NCBI RefSeq assembly: GCF_021155765.1
Contig: NC_060107.1
Span: 14,494,501-14,558,500, forward strand
DNA: 64,000 nt
Direction of reading: 5' to 3'
Source: Diprion similis
Taxonomy: Eukaryota; Arthropoda; Insecta; Hymenoptera; Diprionidae
Shown: positions 49,835-62,115 of the stretch, piece after piece
Position numbering within the stretch: position 1 is the stretch's first letter
How the letters are laid out: each line of letters starts with the position of its first letter
Notes under the pieces: model-generated
The model's input: the letters and a program-made list of their open reading frames with translations, nothing else
Databases searched by the model: none
What the model was told of the DNA's origin: nothing
Translations under genes and position numbers: made by a program

Positions 49835-51593
49835 TTATTTCGTCTTTTTACTCTTCTTGGTAGCTGGTTTGACGACAGCGTTCCAGTAATAAAGAACCTG
49901 CGACAAGATAAGCGCATTGGCAGCTGTAGAGCACACATAGGTGAGAATCAAAATTGAATCGCCGGTTTCTTGGATAGAGGTGAAAATTCTAGCGAGAGAA
50001 CCGAAGAACAGCATAAATGAAGTGGCTGCTGATAACTGTCCCGTATTCCCATTACGGTAATTTGTATAGGCTTGTATCATCTGAAAATATTAAGTGATTT
50101 GTCAATGCAATACCGAATAACAAAAATTGTCATTTTGTCGAATAGTCTGCAGTCATTCAAATAGACTATAGATTTCCACAAGTAATTCTCCAAACGATTT
50201 CTCCCTAATAATTGACGACCAAATGATAATTACCTTGCTTGTAAGGAGAATTGGGACATTCACAGCTTGCATAGACCACAAAATGCTCACAGGGGTTAGC
50301 CCACTTGTCAAAGCATACACAATTGCTAGATACCCAATAACAAATGCAACCGCTGGTTGAGTTGCACCGTTATAATGCATCACTAGGGCACCAATCGCCG
50401 CTGTTTGTAGTCCCAATGATACTCCATCTCCCCAAGAACTGTGTGTGATATATAATATTGAATATAGTAAATTATTACATTACAGGTAAATGAAAGCAGT
50501 AAATAATTTATAAGAACAACAAAGGGCAAGTGCAAAAGTGATCGTGAGACCAATCTGGAAGAGGAAAGATTTTCAAATGATCTTGTGGAAGTAAAAGTCG
50601 AAGTAATTCTTAAAATCATTCTTTGTGCGATTGAATTATTGTGAAAGAGCAAGAGAAGTGAATCCGTACCTGAAAGGAAATCCATTTACAAAACTGTAGG
50701 CAACCGTTGCAGTGATGGCAAAGAGGTCTAGTAATACGCTGAAGATGTTTATACCCTGACCACTTTTATTGTTGGAGATTTTAACAATCTGTGGTAATTT
50801 AACTGTAAAATACCTTTTTGATAAGTAAAATAATATAGTTTAGGTGTTTTTCATGGGAAAAAAAAAAAAAAAAAATTGTGAATCATCAGTATGCAAATGG
50901 TACTATTTTCAAACAAGATCGAAATTAGTAACTTTATCGTAACGAAACATAAGGGGAAAAAATCAGTATTTTCTCAATTACATTGACTTTGAAGGAACTA
51001 AGATTTCGTAATATGAGTATGTTTTAGTTTATTATATTTTACCGAATTTCAGACAATTTTAAACTCCCAAACTAACGGTTTTTCCTTAGCATAAATCGTT
51101 ACGATAACGTTACTCACTTCAATATGATATTTTCAAGTTATTATAACTCTATCAGTGAGAAAACGAGTGGTAAAAGTCTAACCGAGAAATGATCCTGCTA
51201 TGATTCCGATGCCCAGTCCTCTGCTGAGAGTGGATTTGAAGCATTCAGCTGAAAAATAATGTACATGATTGATTATTAAGGTGCAGTTTCTATGCTTCTA
51301 TACCTGCATTTTGAATATACCACGACACAAATTCGCGCACCAATTAAGGCGCAGCTTGCATCCACGTGTCGATTTTTGGACGTGTTGCAACACTGCGCGA
51401 TGACAAAGCAGTCCCATTAATCTCGCGATCTGTATTGATACTACGATGTCGTTGTGAGGTAACGCGAGGTCGTAAATAAATTAGAAAACAACTATTTTAA
51501 CTTACGGTCGAGAAAATTCAGATCTTCAAAGTATTCCTCGAAGCATTTCTCCGTAAAAAGAACCAGCGCGGCCGACTTGAATGCCTCAGCCAT
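49835..51593 (-). CDS. MPDU1: Mannose-P-dolichol utilization defect 1 protein
   Basis: MPDU1 is the ER membrane PQ-loop protein needed to use dolichol-phosphate mannose and glucose in N-glycan and GPI assembly. Minus-strand coding exons are 51593-51506, 51248-51183, 50802-50670, 50438-50234 and 50080-49835. They give 245 residues, against 247 in human. The first PQ-loop shows [17 protein letters not shown]. Further conserved blocks are [36 protein letters not shown] and [16 protein letters not shown]. The C-terminus is Lys-rich (TKKSKKTK), as expected for ER retrieval. Several hydrophobic segments fit the seven-helix topology. An AATAAA overlaps the stop codon, so the working poly(A) signal may be further downstream. 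Confidence 0.97.
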
Positions 51594-53698
51594 GTTTTTT
51601 CACTGCCGTAGAACCTCTTGCAACCTTGATTACCTCCAGCTGAATGATATGAGTGTAACACTTGCGTTGACTACACTCGTAACACATCTGACAGTTTTTC
51701 ACTGGATGCGCCCAGCGCTGCGCACCAAATTAAAGTTCCCTAGTTTTCAACTTGAGCGTTAATATAACTGAAAATACGCCGGAAAATAAAATAGGGAGCC
51801 GATTTTCTGCTTGTGATATTCATTGAAGTAAAGGTATATCAGCGTAGCATTTCATAATTTACAAAACTTGCTTTGTAGTTATGGGCGCGCTGTTTGAAAT
51901 ATTGAATCATTATAGATTGTTAAATCGAAAAAGTAGCTGAAGAAACGACAAGGGGAAAATTTCAAATTAGGAACGTTAGGAGTCATTACATGCGCTCAGA
52001 AAAAATGCCAGTTTATTACCCATCAGAGTATGAATTATAACGTCCATGATACTATCCGAAGGATTCCAAAACATGGGCGCGCGTCACTTGTATTTGGCGA
52101 GTATGCGCCGCCGACGGTCAGTATCACTGTGTTACGTCATATGCGCATCACGAACGAATGAGGCGTCAAGCGCTCCGTAGCCTCAAAGGTTCAAATCGCG
52201 CTGTTGAGCGTGTCCAATGTATCTGGAAGCGCGTAATTTACACTACAGTGACAGATTTAGTGATTAGTGTAAAAGTGATTGTTGTTTGACGTAATAGGGG
52301 AATTCACTAATATCCAAGAAAGAGAAAATCTACATTTATAGGATATTCCCAGCAAATATTAAAAATATGCTTGCGAAAATTACCTCCCTGATACACGCCA
52401 ATTTAATGAATTTTTATTTACTAAGCAATTATTGTTTTTATTTATTTTTTAAAAAACACTAAACTCTTACAAAATTATTCACTGAGTTTTTAATATTTTT
52501 GTTACGTTTTTGTCAAGCATTGCTCTCTGTCAAAGCGTTGTAAAAGTGAAAACAAAATTGCGTGCGATAACGCTTTCGCCACGGCTTCTCATATATTGCG
52601 ATTTGACAGTGACGTGTTTATTCAGGCCATCCACTGTTTTTGGATCAGCCGATTTCTTTGTAACGTTTTTATCTTTTATTCTTGCAAATATGCTGAAAAT
52701 TCAAACAAAGTATTAGACGCATGATAAACAAATTACAGGAACCCTTATTTCTAGAATTTTTACACAACGCAAAGTAGTTTTATGCAATTTTCCTCATTCT
52801 GCGTCTCTTTGTGGTTAACATCCCTGTTGAACAATATTCCATGGTAAGTTCCATTAGACCTACCCCAACTATGACTAATCAAGAATTACCTTCATGAAAA
52901 TATGATTCCCTACTGTCGTTGGCAAACTTTTTAAATATGGCTTGTGTCATTTCGATTTTTTTAATTCATTCATGAAGTATAGTTTGTGAGTATAGTTATT
53001 ATAGTTATACTTGTGCTTAGAAGTCACTGTACAATTTTATCTTGTCACTATGTACGAACTAAGAAATATTTGTATCATTAACAAAATCTAAAACTGGTTC
53101 GTAATTTGTGACGCATAAATTTGACACTGGTGAAAATTTTGCTGAATAAAATACTGTGACATATGCCAAAAACTACGGGTTCAAAGATTTTTTCAGAGAT
53201 TTCCCAATCGAAGTAAAATTCATGTTAAGATCAAGTTCAAGAGTTTTCCAGAAAGGTAATCATTTCAAATTTTTCCCGCACGGTATTTGATGTTTTTCTG
53301 ATAATCCTAAATTCTTTGAGACCATTTCAAAAAATCCCAATGCACAGAATTTTTGGGAGTCTTACGGTGAATTTCAGAGAAACCTTCATGGATTTGCATC
53401 GTGTACCAGAAATTTGCACCGAGGTGGTAATCGTTTTAGTAAATGGGTCAAAGTATAATATGATAAGGGGTATATGGAGGGTTGATTAACCTCCTTCGAA
53501 TCAGCGTCTTTCCTTAGATATCTGGGCATGTATGAGAGCCGTGAGGCGCCTGGTACGTGGAAGGACGACCCTTACCCTCACCCCACAAAACACCCAACCC
53601 CGATCTTATCCGACTAACCCAACTTGTCCTCAATTTCTCGCCAAGTACGTACTTCCGCGCCTGCGGGATTCTACAGGATTCCAACGGCCCTGCAGCAC
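51594..53698. other. Region between MPDU1 and TTLL3-like copy A
   Basis: The first part is the MPDU1 upstream region. A GC-richer patch at 52070-52230 has a TTACGTCA CRE-like site (about 52133) next to ATGCGCAT. From 52280 to 53480 it is AT-rich with no gene. At 53500-53676 there is a GC-rich stretch with a good acceptor (TTTCCTTAG, about 53518), a donor GTACGT at about 53552, a branch-like CTAAC (about 53612) and an acceptor CTACAG at 53676. This looks like a spliced leader of the downstream TTLL gene. Confidence 0.45.
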
Positions 53699-56600
53699 AT
53701 GGTCGGCGAGGCGATCAGTTCAGCCGGAAGTGCGGCTAGTGGATCATCGTTCAGGGTATGAAATCAGCCGTTATCTATGACGACCAGTTTAGAGAAACGT
53801 TTTGTCGGGAAAAACTCGAGCTTTAGAATCGAATTTTTCATTCTGGGCGCGAGGAGTTTTAATTGTACGTACACCAAGAGTAATTCGGGGTGACAGACTA
53901 GGACCTTTAACCACTTTAGGGTGACCGAAATTAGATTTCCAAACACAGGAGCTGTCCAGAATTAGAATACCATGAACCAGAAGAATTTCTGCGTGTTCCG
54001 ACTCAGATTTTGATAGAAGAAAAACGTGGATTCAGAAATTATTGATAGAAAAGTTTACCCTTTGATATCCAGTGCGTTCTTCGAAAAGAATTGGAGGGCA
54101 ATGACGCATATTGACTTCTGCTGATCTTAGAAAACTGAATATTATATTTGCCACATGATCGCTTACGATGTACAACTTGCCAAGGATGATCCGCATCAGA
54201 TCGAATCGGCGGACAAAACTTGCGACGCCAAAATCGAGGACAAGGATGAAAATTCGAACACACAGGAGAAGAACGATGTTACAATTAGTGACCCAAATAC
54301 TGGAAGCGAATCCATAAGTGGTATTGAATTTGTCATTTTCAATGCTTTTCGCCAATTTCTATTACGCAATGTTTATTAATCGGCTAATGTATTTGAAATT
54401 TTGTATACAGAAGGCGCTCCAGCATCAAGCAATATTCATTTGAGTAACAGCCTTCCCCCGACACTTCAGGAACGATTTTTACGGATTAAGAAAATTGTCA
54501 AGGATGCTATTGCGGCGCATCACACGTTTATGATTTATGGAAGGTCGCGGGTTATTCGTGAGTGCATGCTGAAGAGGGGATGGTGTGAAAAATACTATCG
54601 GAAAACTGGTAATGGTAAGACCTGCATAAAATTCTGTTTCTTAGAATTTTGTCGCGCTGTAACTTATTGTTAGCTGAAAATCATCGAAGCTACGCAATTC
54701 AAAAACGTCTGAATTCGGTATGATAATGTATGCCTCCCTGTGACTCCCCTCGCCCCGCGTTTTCAACAACACTACTAGTTGGAAGATATTCTAATGATTT
54801 TTTCAGAAAAATAGAGCCTGCGGTTGAATCACAATCACAATTTCACAATCTAAAATGATTCCGTACGAAACAAATCTTTTAGCAGATCAGCACCTGAATG
54901 TAGAATCGAACCCAGTTGCGCTTCTAGCAGGGATTGGCGACTTGAAAGATCAGCAGAGTGAAAATCTACTGATTTCGAAAATGCTGAGCAATCATGTGGT
55001 CGACTTTCTTTGGAACACTGGATCAGAATGGCCGGGATGGCCAGCTCAGGACAACAAGTCGACTATTTTCAACAGATTTTGTCGTGCCGGTTTCACGTCG
55101 AAAGTAAATTCGGTTATAAGTTTCACTGACAGAATACATAGCTTTAACACTTGTTCGAATCGACTTTCCAGAACTTTGAAGTCTTGATAAAATTTATACT
55201 GTAATGAAATTAGCGTTTTACAATTCAATCAAGCCTTCTTAAGCCGCATGCATGCGGTTTTAATCGATTCTGACGGGTTTAAAAGGGGGTTTGGGATTCG
55301 TATGCATGCTAGAGGAAATACCGCGGTTTGTAGGAACGAAATTCAAACTCAGGATTAAACGAATCACGCTTCAGGTGGGCTTGTGTTCGAACGTGAGGCA
55401 AATGCACTGGTATTACGAAGCGGGAGTGGCAAACACCCTCTTTCCACGATGCTACAACATTTGTCAGGGTGATCAAATGCATGCCTTCATCGAGGATTTT
55501 AGGTGAGGCTTTACAGCCAGGTCTTGGAAAATTTTAATATCTTATGTTTCCCTAGTCTACAACGAATGCAATATTGCAGAAGCATTGTTGCAATATTTTT
55601 TCACTTCAATTGCAACATTGCGTACGCGTTGCTGCAATGTTATGCCACCTTGCATTCCGCAGCTCTTTCGAATCTCATTGAAAATACTACAAATTCTGAT
55701 AATAGTTGAATAATATCGCACTTGAGTTCAGATTCACCGCTTGTCTCGGCCTTCTGAAATGGTTGGTAGACAAAATAAATACCGAGGGAGAAAATGCAAC
55801 GCGATCGCCAAACGGCACTATCCCTTTAAAGGCGTTGGACTTCGCGATCCGAAGATGCAGCGATTACATCGGTGCTCAATCACACGAGGACATTGACCAA
55901 GAGGCCGAACGCGTCTGGTCTCACCAATGGGACCAGTTCATTTGTTGGTACTACAAGATTATTTTCGGACAAGCTCTCTTTGTCCGTAACAACGTGCCGT
56001 TTCATGTGAGTTTGGAATATATACTTACCTGGAAATTTTGTCAGGCGATGTCAGTGGTTCAAAATAAAGATAAGATACTTTGTAAAACCGCAGAAATATT
56101 TTCTTGCATCGCGGCACATATTGAAACGGATTCGTAAATACTGGCCGCAATTAGACATGGATGGAATTATGAACGTTTGGATATTGAAACCGGGAAACAA
56201 AAGTCGGGGACGAGGTATCACATTGATGAACAGATTGGAAGACGTAGTGGCCAAGATCAACCCAGCCAACAAATCTGACACTCGATACGTCGTTCAAAAA
56301 TACATCGGTAATGGTTTTGGGAAAAACATTTACCCTTTTGTGGATGTTTTACTATAAAATATTGACAAAACTTATCTGGCTACTTGTTACAGAACGGCCG
56401 CTTCTCATCTACAGTACGAAGTTTGACATCAGGCAATGGTTTATCGTCACATGTGCTCAACCCCTCACCCTATGGATGTACAGGTATCATTTATCTCCAT
56501 ACGTTATGGAACGTGTATCTTTATGCCATTCGTGCACGACACGCTCACAATACCATCCTATTGTGTACAAACACCCTGCAGATTCTCATCGATCGAAATA

Positions 56601-59191
56601 TGTACCCTTACGTGAGACTGTCTCTCAGGTTGGGTTGCACGTGAATGATGATTTGTGTTGTAGTTCTGTATTCGTCATGTTGTTTCACAAGAGTTTCTCC
56701 AATTATACTCGAAATTTAACTCGACATAATCCATCCCTAACTAAAGATGCGTGATTATACCGTAATATAGATCGGCGATTAGTGATTTCTTGTGAAACAA
56801 TGGGTAATTATAGTTCTACTCGCCCTAGTACCAGTAGGCACGCTCGTCCACTGGCACACATACGTATAAGCCTATATCAAATTCGATCCATTTGCGTTGA
56901 GAATATATATTTAGGACGGACATATATATGGAGTAGTCGGGCTTCCGGCAATCCATCAACAAATTACCCGTTTTCAGCTCAGTTGTGTATACATATATGT
57001 GTGTTTGTCGGATTGATCTTGTAACCCAGTTTGCGTCAAGCTCAAAGTTTACGTAGAATAAGCGTAGCAGCGATTATTCTGTCGTGCGAATGGATGTAAT
57101 ACCGTCTTTGATGACGATTTGTTAGTCGAGCTGAATTTCCAGGGAGAGCTACCTTCGGTTTTGCTCGCAAAAGTTTCGCCTTGTCGACTTCCACGAATCG
57201 ATCCATCTCTGCAATCATGCGATACAGTGCAAATACAAAAACAGCACTGATCGCGATCCTGCACTGCCGGCGGACAACATGTGGGATGCAACGACATTCA
57301 AGCAGTTTTTGAAGTAAACCCGTTGTTTAATTTTTTGCCCCGATTGATGTCCTCCGTCAGTAAAATTTCAAGCTATTAACGTTAACCATACAGAGCTCAG
57401 GGCCACAACGATGCGTGGGACGAGTTGATCTATCCAGGGATGAAGCAGAGCTTGGTGGGGTCGCTTCTTGCTAGTCAAGAGGCCATGGACAGACGGAAAA
57501 ACAGCTTCGAACTCTACGGTGCCGATTTTATGGTTATGGAGGACTTCTCAGTTTGGCTGATCGAGATCAATAGTCATCCGGACATGAGCTACACAACCAG
57601 CGTGACGACGCGGCTTTGTCGCCAGGTTATGGAGGACACCATAAAAGGTAACTTCCAGTGATGTTATCGATGAATAGTCGAGGCCTGACCTTTTTTTACG
57701 CAGTTGTGATAGACACTCGAGAGGACAAGAATGCGGAAACTGGAGAATTCGAACTGGTCTACCGTCAGCGAATGCCCAGTTGCCAACCGTACCTGGGAGC
57801 AGCGCTTTCCCTCCAAGGGACGCGAATCGTCTCGACGGAGAAAAAGTCCAACACGTCTGGTCACGACTCGAAGTTGAGCCTCGTCAGCAAGTCGCCAGCT
57901 GTAAGTCGATCGATTCATTTTTTGAATTTCGAAATCCCGGCTGATGATAAACTTCATATTTTGCAGGCATGTATCACCCATTCGAAGTCAGCCGTTCATA
58001 GCTACATCGGTCCAGTCATCGTCGACCTCATTGAGGAACTTGAGATTCAGCTAGATCAGGAATTCTACGCCTATTACAAACTTGAATCCCCTAAAATGCG
58101 ACAGGCCATAACTGCGTCGGAAACCTCAATCGTTGCGCAGAAGATTCCTGAAACGCGGCCGAAGACTTCCACCCGGACATCACCGTCAGCCACTAAGACC
58201 AAAAGTCCGCCTCAGGTCGTTGCATTTTTCTTTCGCGAAAAATGTTAAACTGCATACGATGACTAGCTGTGATATTCTTCATTCCAAATTCAGGATAACA
58301 CCTCGAAGATGGAATCAGCGACGAAAAACACACCGACAACTCAATCTGGAAGGCAAAGGCCCAGTCAACATACTGCCAAAGCGGTTGCAAATGGGCAGCA
58401 AACACTCATCTCGACGATAATGGAACTCAGGCAACCCCAGAACACAGCCGCGAGTGCCGCAAGGGTGGAGAAACAAACGCAACAACATCACGAAGAAAAG
58501 GTTGGTCTTCTTGTCGGCCCTTCTTGATTTACTGACAAACTCGGACCATCGTATCTTACATATTTTTCCTTTCCCTAGAAATAAAACCTCCTCAAGCTTT
58601 GGAAAATGATAGGGTTGATGATCACGCTTGTGTGATTGCTTAGAAAATTTCAGGAATTTCATGACAGGACGTATAAAGTATGTAATTCAGTCAAAGAGTA
58701 GCGTCACATTACCTCAAAGCGAGTGAGAATCAGCTGCGATTATATTTACAGCGTTTTCATCAAATTTCCGAACTTTTTCCAATCATTACACAATGGTGAT
58801 CGTAAATTCTATCATTTCACGAAGTTTGATGAAACTTATTTCTTCACTCATCACTCAGAGGAAGAAGAAAGTGTGAAATACGACTTGTTGAAGTTGTTAG
58901 TGAAACGGGAAGGTTCGACATCATTTTAACGAGTTTTACTTACAACCTCCTCAGATTATCAGCGCAGCTATGCAAAGTGCGATAAATAAGTACAAGAGGG
59001 TCAATGCACAAACACCGGAACCACCACTTTCTACTCTATTAGCGCCGAACCACCCCCTCAAAATAGGACGAGCACCATCTGGAAGAAACCATAATAGAAG
59101 TAGCCAACGTAAACAGAGTCATTCAAAAAAGACGAAAGTGTTGTCCAACATCACTGATATGTACGCGGTGGGCCTCGGTCTGACAAAATAG
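53699..59191 (+). CDS. TTLL3: TTLL3-type tubulin glycylase, copy A
   Basis: These tubulin-tyrosine-ligase-like enzymes add glycine to tubulin of axonemes. Core coding exons are 54155-54320, 54411-54614, 54883-55103, 55375-55502, 55732-56005, 56094-56307, 56393-56483, 57143-57313, 57394-57647, 57704-57900, 57967-58215, 58294-58500 and 58955-59191. They give 870 residues from ATG 54155. A longer start is possible: ATG 53699, exon 53699-53755, then acceptor 54130 in frame with 54155, adding 27 residues. Family blocks are GRSRVIRECMLKRGWCEK, MHWYYEAGVANTLFPRCYNI, SHEDIDQEAERVW, WILKPGNKSRGRGI (ATP-grasp), YSTKFDIRQWFIV, ESYLRFCSQKF, NMWDATTFKQFL and FELYGADFMVMEDFSVWLIE followed by INSHP (metal-binding Glu and Asn). 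All catalytic motifs look intact. The C-terminal 190 residues are not conserved. Confidence 0.92.
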
Positions 59192-59305
59192 ACAAAACAT
59201 TCACCTTCTTTGTTCTACTTTTCAGCAATACTGTGCATTCCAATTATATTCCCTTTGATCAATTTCAGAGTTTATCTAATTCAATTTTACTAATGTACCC
59301 TGGTC

Positions 59306-59311
59306 AATAAA
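59306..59311 (+). terminator. Candidate poly(A) signal of TTLL3-like copy A
   Basis: AATAAA lies 115 bases after the stop codon. The convergent neighbour has its own AATAAA (minus strand) at 59462-59457, so the two transcripts may end about 150 bases apart. Confidence 0.6.
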
Positions 59312-59489
59312 AAATATTATGTCTCATACATTTCACACGAATTCCGTAGTTGATTCTATTTTTTTATTTTCATTTTATAAATTTCGAATCAGGGGAAAAT
59401 GGGATCATGACCAAAATAAAGAGAGATTAGATAAGTAAAAATTGTTTACATCTGCTTTATTTCAAATTACAGAACTATCCTTTTTTTGT

Positions 59490-61581
59490 TCATTTACATG
59501 ACGGGCACGACGGAAAGTAATTATGAATAGGTTGCCATGAATTTTGCGGTAATGAAAAATCCTGTCGTGGCTTTGGCTTTTTGGCAGGTGGTGACTCGTA
59601 AGTCGTTGTTGACATGTTTTTGCGCGATTTTTCTTTAACATAGCTTTCCCACGTATTTCGAGAACATTTGTATCTATCTAACGCAACATCCATTGCCATG
59701 TCCAAACATTTCTCGACAACGGGATTTTTGAATATTGGCTTCCTTTTTTCGATCGTTTTGTTCTCGATTGATGACATCGATTTTTTGCCATCTTTTTTCC
59801 ATTCATCGCTAATTCCTCGTAAATTCAACGCATCTAGAGGTGCTAATTTAATATTTTGCTCTTCGGTTCTAATATTGTTCACGATTTCCCTGACCGTCTG
59901 CAAGATCCGGTTATTTCTTGCAAGTTTGAGCATTTTCGCTTGTTTCCAAGCTTCAGAAGATGTTCGGAATGCCACTTCGTCTTGAAATCTCACGACTCGT
60001 GAATTTTTCGGAGATCTCACAGAATTCCTAACATTTCCTACCTGCGCCATGTTTTCAAATAGTCGGTGGTTTTTCTGTACTGCCTCTCGAGTTTTTGGCA
60101 ATGATTTCTGTCGACGGTCTACACCGCAGGAATTTTTTAGTCCACGTAAAATTCTTTTCCCTCGCTTTTGATTTCGATTCCGCCGTGTAGTCCTTGCTTG
60201 TTTCGGCCTTGACCATTGAGCGCAGCCAATATCCGTTTCGGATTCCTTTGAACATGGCGTTTTAAATGTTACGCATGGTGTAGTTTTAAACTTTAATCCC
60301 ACTCGGAACAGACTGTTGCTACTGGGAAGTTTTTCCGAGTCTTTAACATCATCAGACGGCCATCCGATTTCTGATTTCCTAACTATCTTACATAACATTG
60401 ACTTGTTCGCCCCGTGAACAATTTCCAGTCTCACCTTATCATGGTCTTCTTCTTCAAAAGACAATTTGCTCCACAGCCCCGGTTTAAGCTCATCGTTACC
60501 TTGAATCTCGCTAGCAAGTAAGTGTGCACTAACATTTTCATCCCCTTTCCCTTTTGCGGCTGAGTGTCTCTTCTCCTCAGTCTCCACTTCAGTGTTCGTC
60601 GGCACTTTTCGACGCAGCCGCAAACTCTTACCGATCTTATTGCCAGGTGCTCGTTGAACTAGCCAATCTGTCATCGCTGGGCTTTCGTCGAGGTTGATAA
60701 ATGAATGCTTTTCAAGGATACCTCCTGTTTTTTGAAGTTTCGAATTTTCAGCTGTTGACCTAAGGCTTATTCGAGAATTGTCAGTAATGCTTGGAAAAGT
60801 CTCCGAATCATCTTCCCGGTCTTTCGTACTGTTTTCATCGATTTCATCAGCATTTTCCAGAGCCCTTGATCTGTCCAGAGCTACACAATTTGATGCACTA
60901 GATTCTGCAAAGCCATTCGTGGGCAAACTCTCCAACCATCTTTCCACGTTTGAAGTGTTGTCTGGTTCGCTGTCCGAGTCTGTATATTCTTCCGATAGTT
61001 CGTACATTTTGCGGATAGCTACGGGATGGAGCCCACCAGATTTTGGTGCCTGTTTAAGATTTAAGAACAGCCTTGAGATTCTTTTAAATGATTCCGAGGG
61101 TAGGACCAAACCAAATACCCCAGAAATAATGGCCGGATCAAAAATGACCCGAACAAAAATAACTCTGCATTAAACAATGGTTAGTAAAACATCATGAACA
61201 TTAAATTTAATATTTTGTCAATTTCTTGTCAATTTTTTGTCATTGATTATTTTTGTTGTGGGTTATTTTTACTATAAGTTATGATTGTCATGGGATATTT
61301 TTTGGGGTTATTTTTGTTCGGGTTATTATGTTTAGGGTATTTTTGTGTGGGTAATTTTTACACGGGGCATGAAAGTCGGCCACCATCTTCGAGTTTCCTT
61401 CGAGCATAATACTTACGGCAGTATGAATTCGGTTCGATCTCTGCCGGAAATAAGTGCATTCGAAGTCATGTTCAGGACTACGATTCAGAACTTGAGTGCT
61501 GGATTTGGTCTCTCCAACGGGAAATCCTTCGCCCGCAGCTCCTTGTCTTCCAGTATTCTCGTACGGCCAGTGAAACTCCAT
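59490..61581 (-). CDS. Unrecognised 574-residue protein between the two TTLL3-like genes
   Basis: I do not recognise this gene. The best model has two minus-strand exons, 61581-61417 and 61049-59490, joined in phase 0 (IHTA then APKSGG). The ORF of exon 2 extends upstream without ATG, but a good acceptor (TTAAACAG) at 61050 and a donor (GTAAGT) at 61416 solve this. The product is hydrophilic and charged, with no signal peptide or membrane segment. Its middle is basic (about 345-380: RPKQARTTRRNRNQKRGKR). Its C-terminal part looks best structured, with FQDEVAFRTSSEAWKQAKML and KNPVVEKCLDMAMDVALDRY. It ends HNYFPSCPSCK, with a CxxC. An AATAAA at 59462-59457 follows the stop. Context suggests, but does not show, a link to the flanking glycylases. 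Confidence 0.62.
61112..61376. repeat. Palindromic GGGTTATTTTTGT-type repeat in the intron of the 574-residue gene
   Basis: Between about 61245 and 61376 the plus strand carries about five degenerate units of the type GGGTTATTTTTGT. At 61142-61163 the same sequence stands inverted (ACCCGAACAAAAATAAC). A perfect 17-base match to it in opposite orientation lies at 61309-61325. The segment could fold into a long hairpin. It sits in the only intron of the gene and overlaps the closed-up non-ATG ORF extension. Confidence 0.6.
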
Positions 61582-62115
61582 TCCAAGAGATTAATAACGC
61601 CAAAATGAATGTGTACGTTTCAATTTTCTTCCATAATAACATCTAAATTGACCTAAAGGTTCTCCTCAAACGTTCCGTGATGGTGCGTGTTTTGCTGAGA
61701 AGACTAAAAATTTCAGTAATTTTCAAGTAACTAATCGAAAATGATGTTTGAAATGGGTGTCGCGTTTAGTACTGGTAACGGATGCCGATTACTGCTGAGC
61801 ATTACTTTATTTTCTTCTTTCTTTTGTTTCACGGTTGACATTTTTTTGTTTCAATGCCACCTTCGTATTCATTTGACGTTACCGAAGTTGGGGTTGAACA
61901 AACGTGAATGCAGCTGTACTTGTAAGTAAATTATCATTATGCTGGATCACTTCCGCTACGATATTTCCGGCTTAGCGTAAGTTTGTGACGTAAGAAAGTG
62001 GTTAAGAAAAAAAAAAATGTAATTGAATTAACTTTATAAAACTCGTGTCAATGCGAAGATAAAATTGTTACCACGTTGTCGATGCTACTTTACACTTTCT
62101 CCAAGTTAATTGAAA
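61582..62115. promoter_or_regulatory. Head-to-head promoter region of the 574-residue gene and TTLL3-like copy B
   Basis: Only 534 bases separate the two start codons, which face away from each other. The region includes ETS-like CACTTCCGC and TTTCCGGC (about 61945-61975) and a CRE-like TGACGTAA at 61986-61993. A shared bidirectional promoter is likely. I saw no full RFX X-box. Confidence 0.4.

Noticed and set aside
52180-52215. GGTTCAAATCGC resembling a tRNA T-arm
   Set aside because: No matching acceptor stem or D-arm could be found around it; no other convincing tRNA was seen in the window.
54855-55187. ATG 54855 as the start of a separate short gene
   Set aside because: Its frame is that of TTLL3-like copy A, and the acceptor at 54882 links it in phase to the previous exon.
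61050-61173. Extension of the orphan ORF upstream of 61049 without any ATG
   Set aside because: A good acceptor at 61050 and an upstream ATG exon with donor at 61416 explain the gene; the extension is intron sequence overlapping a repeat.
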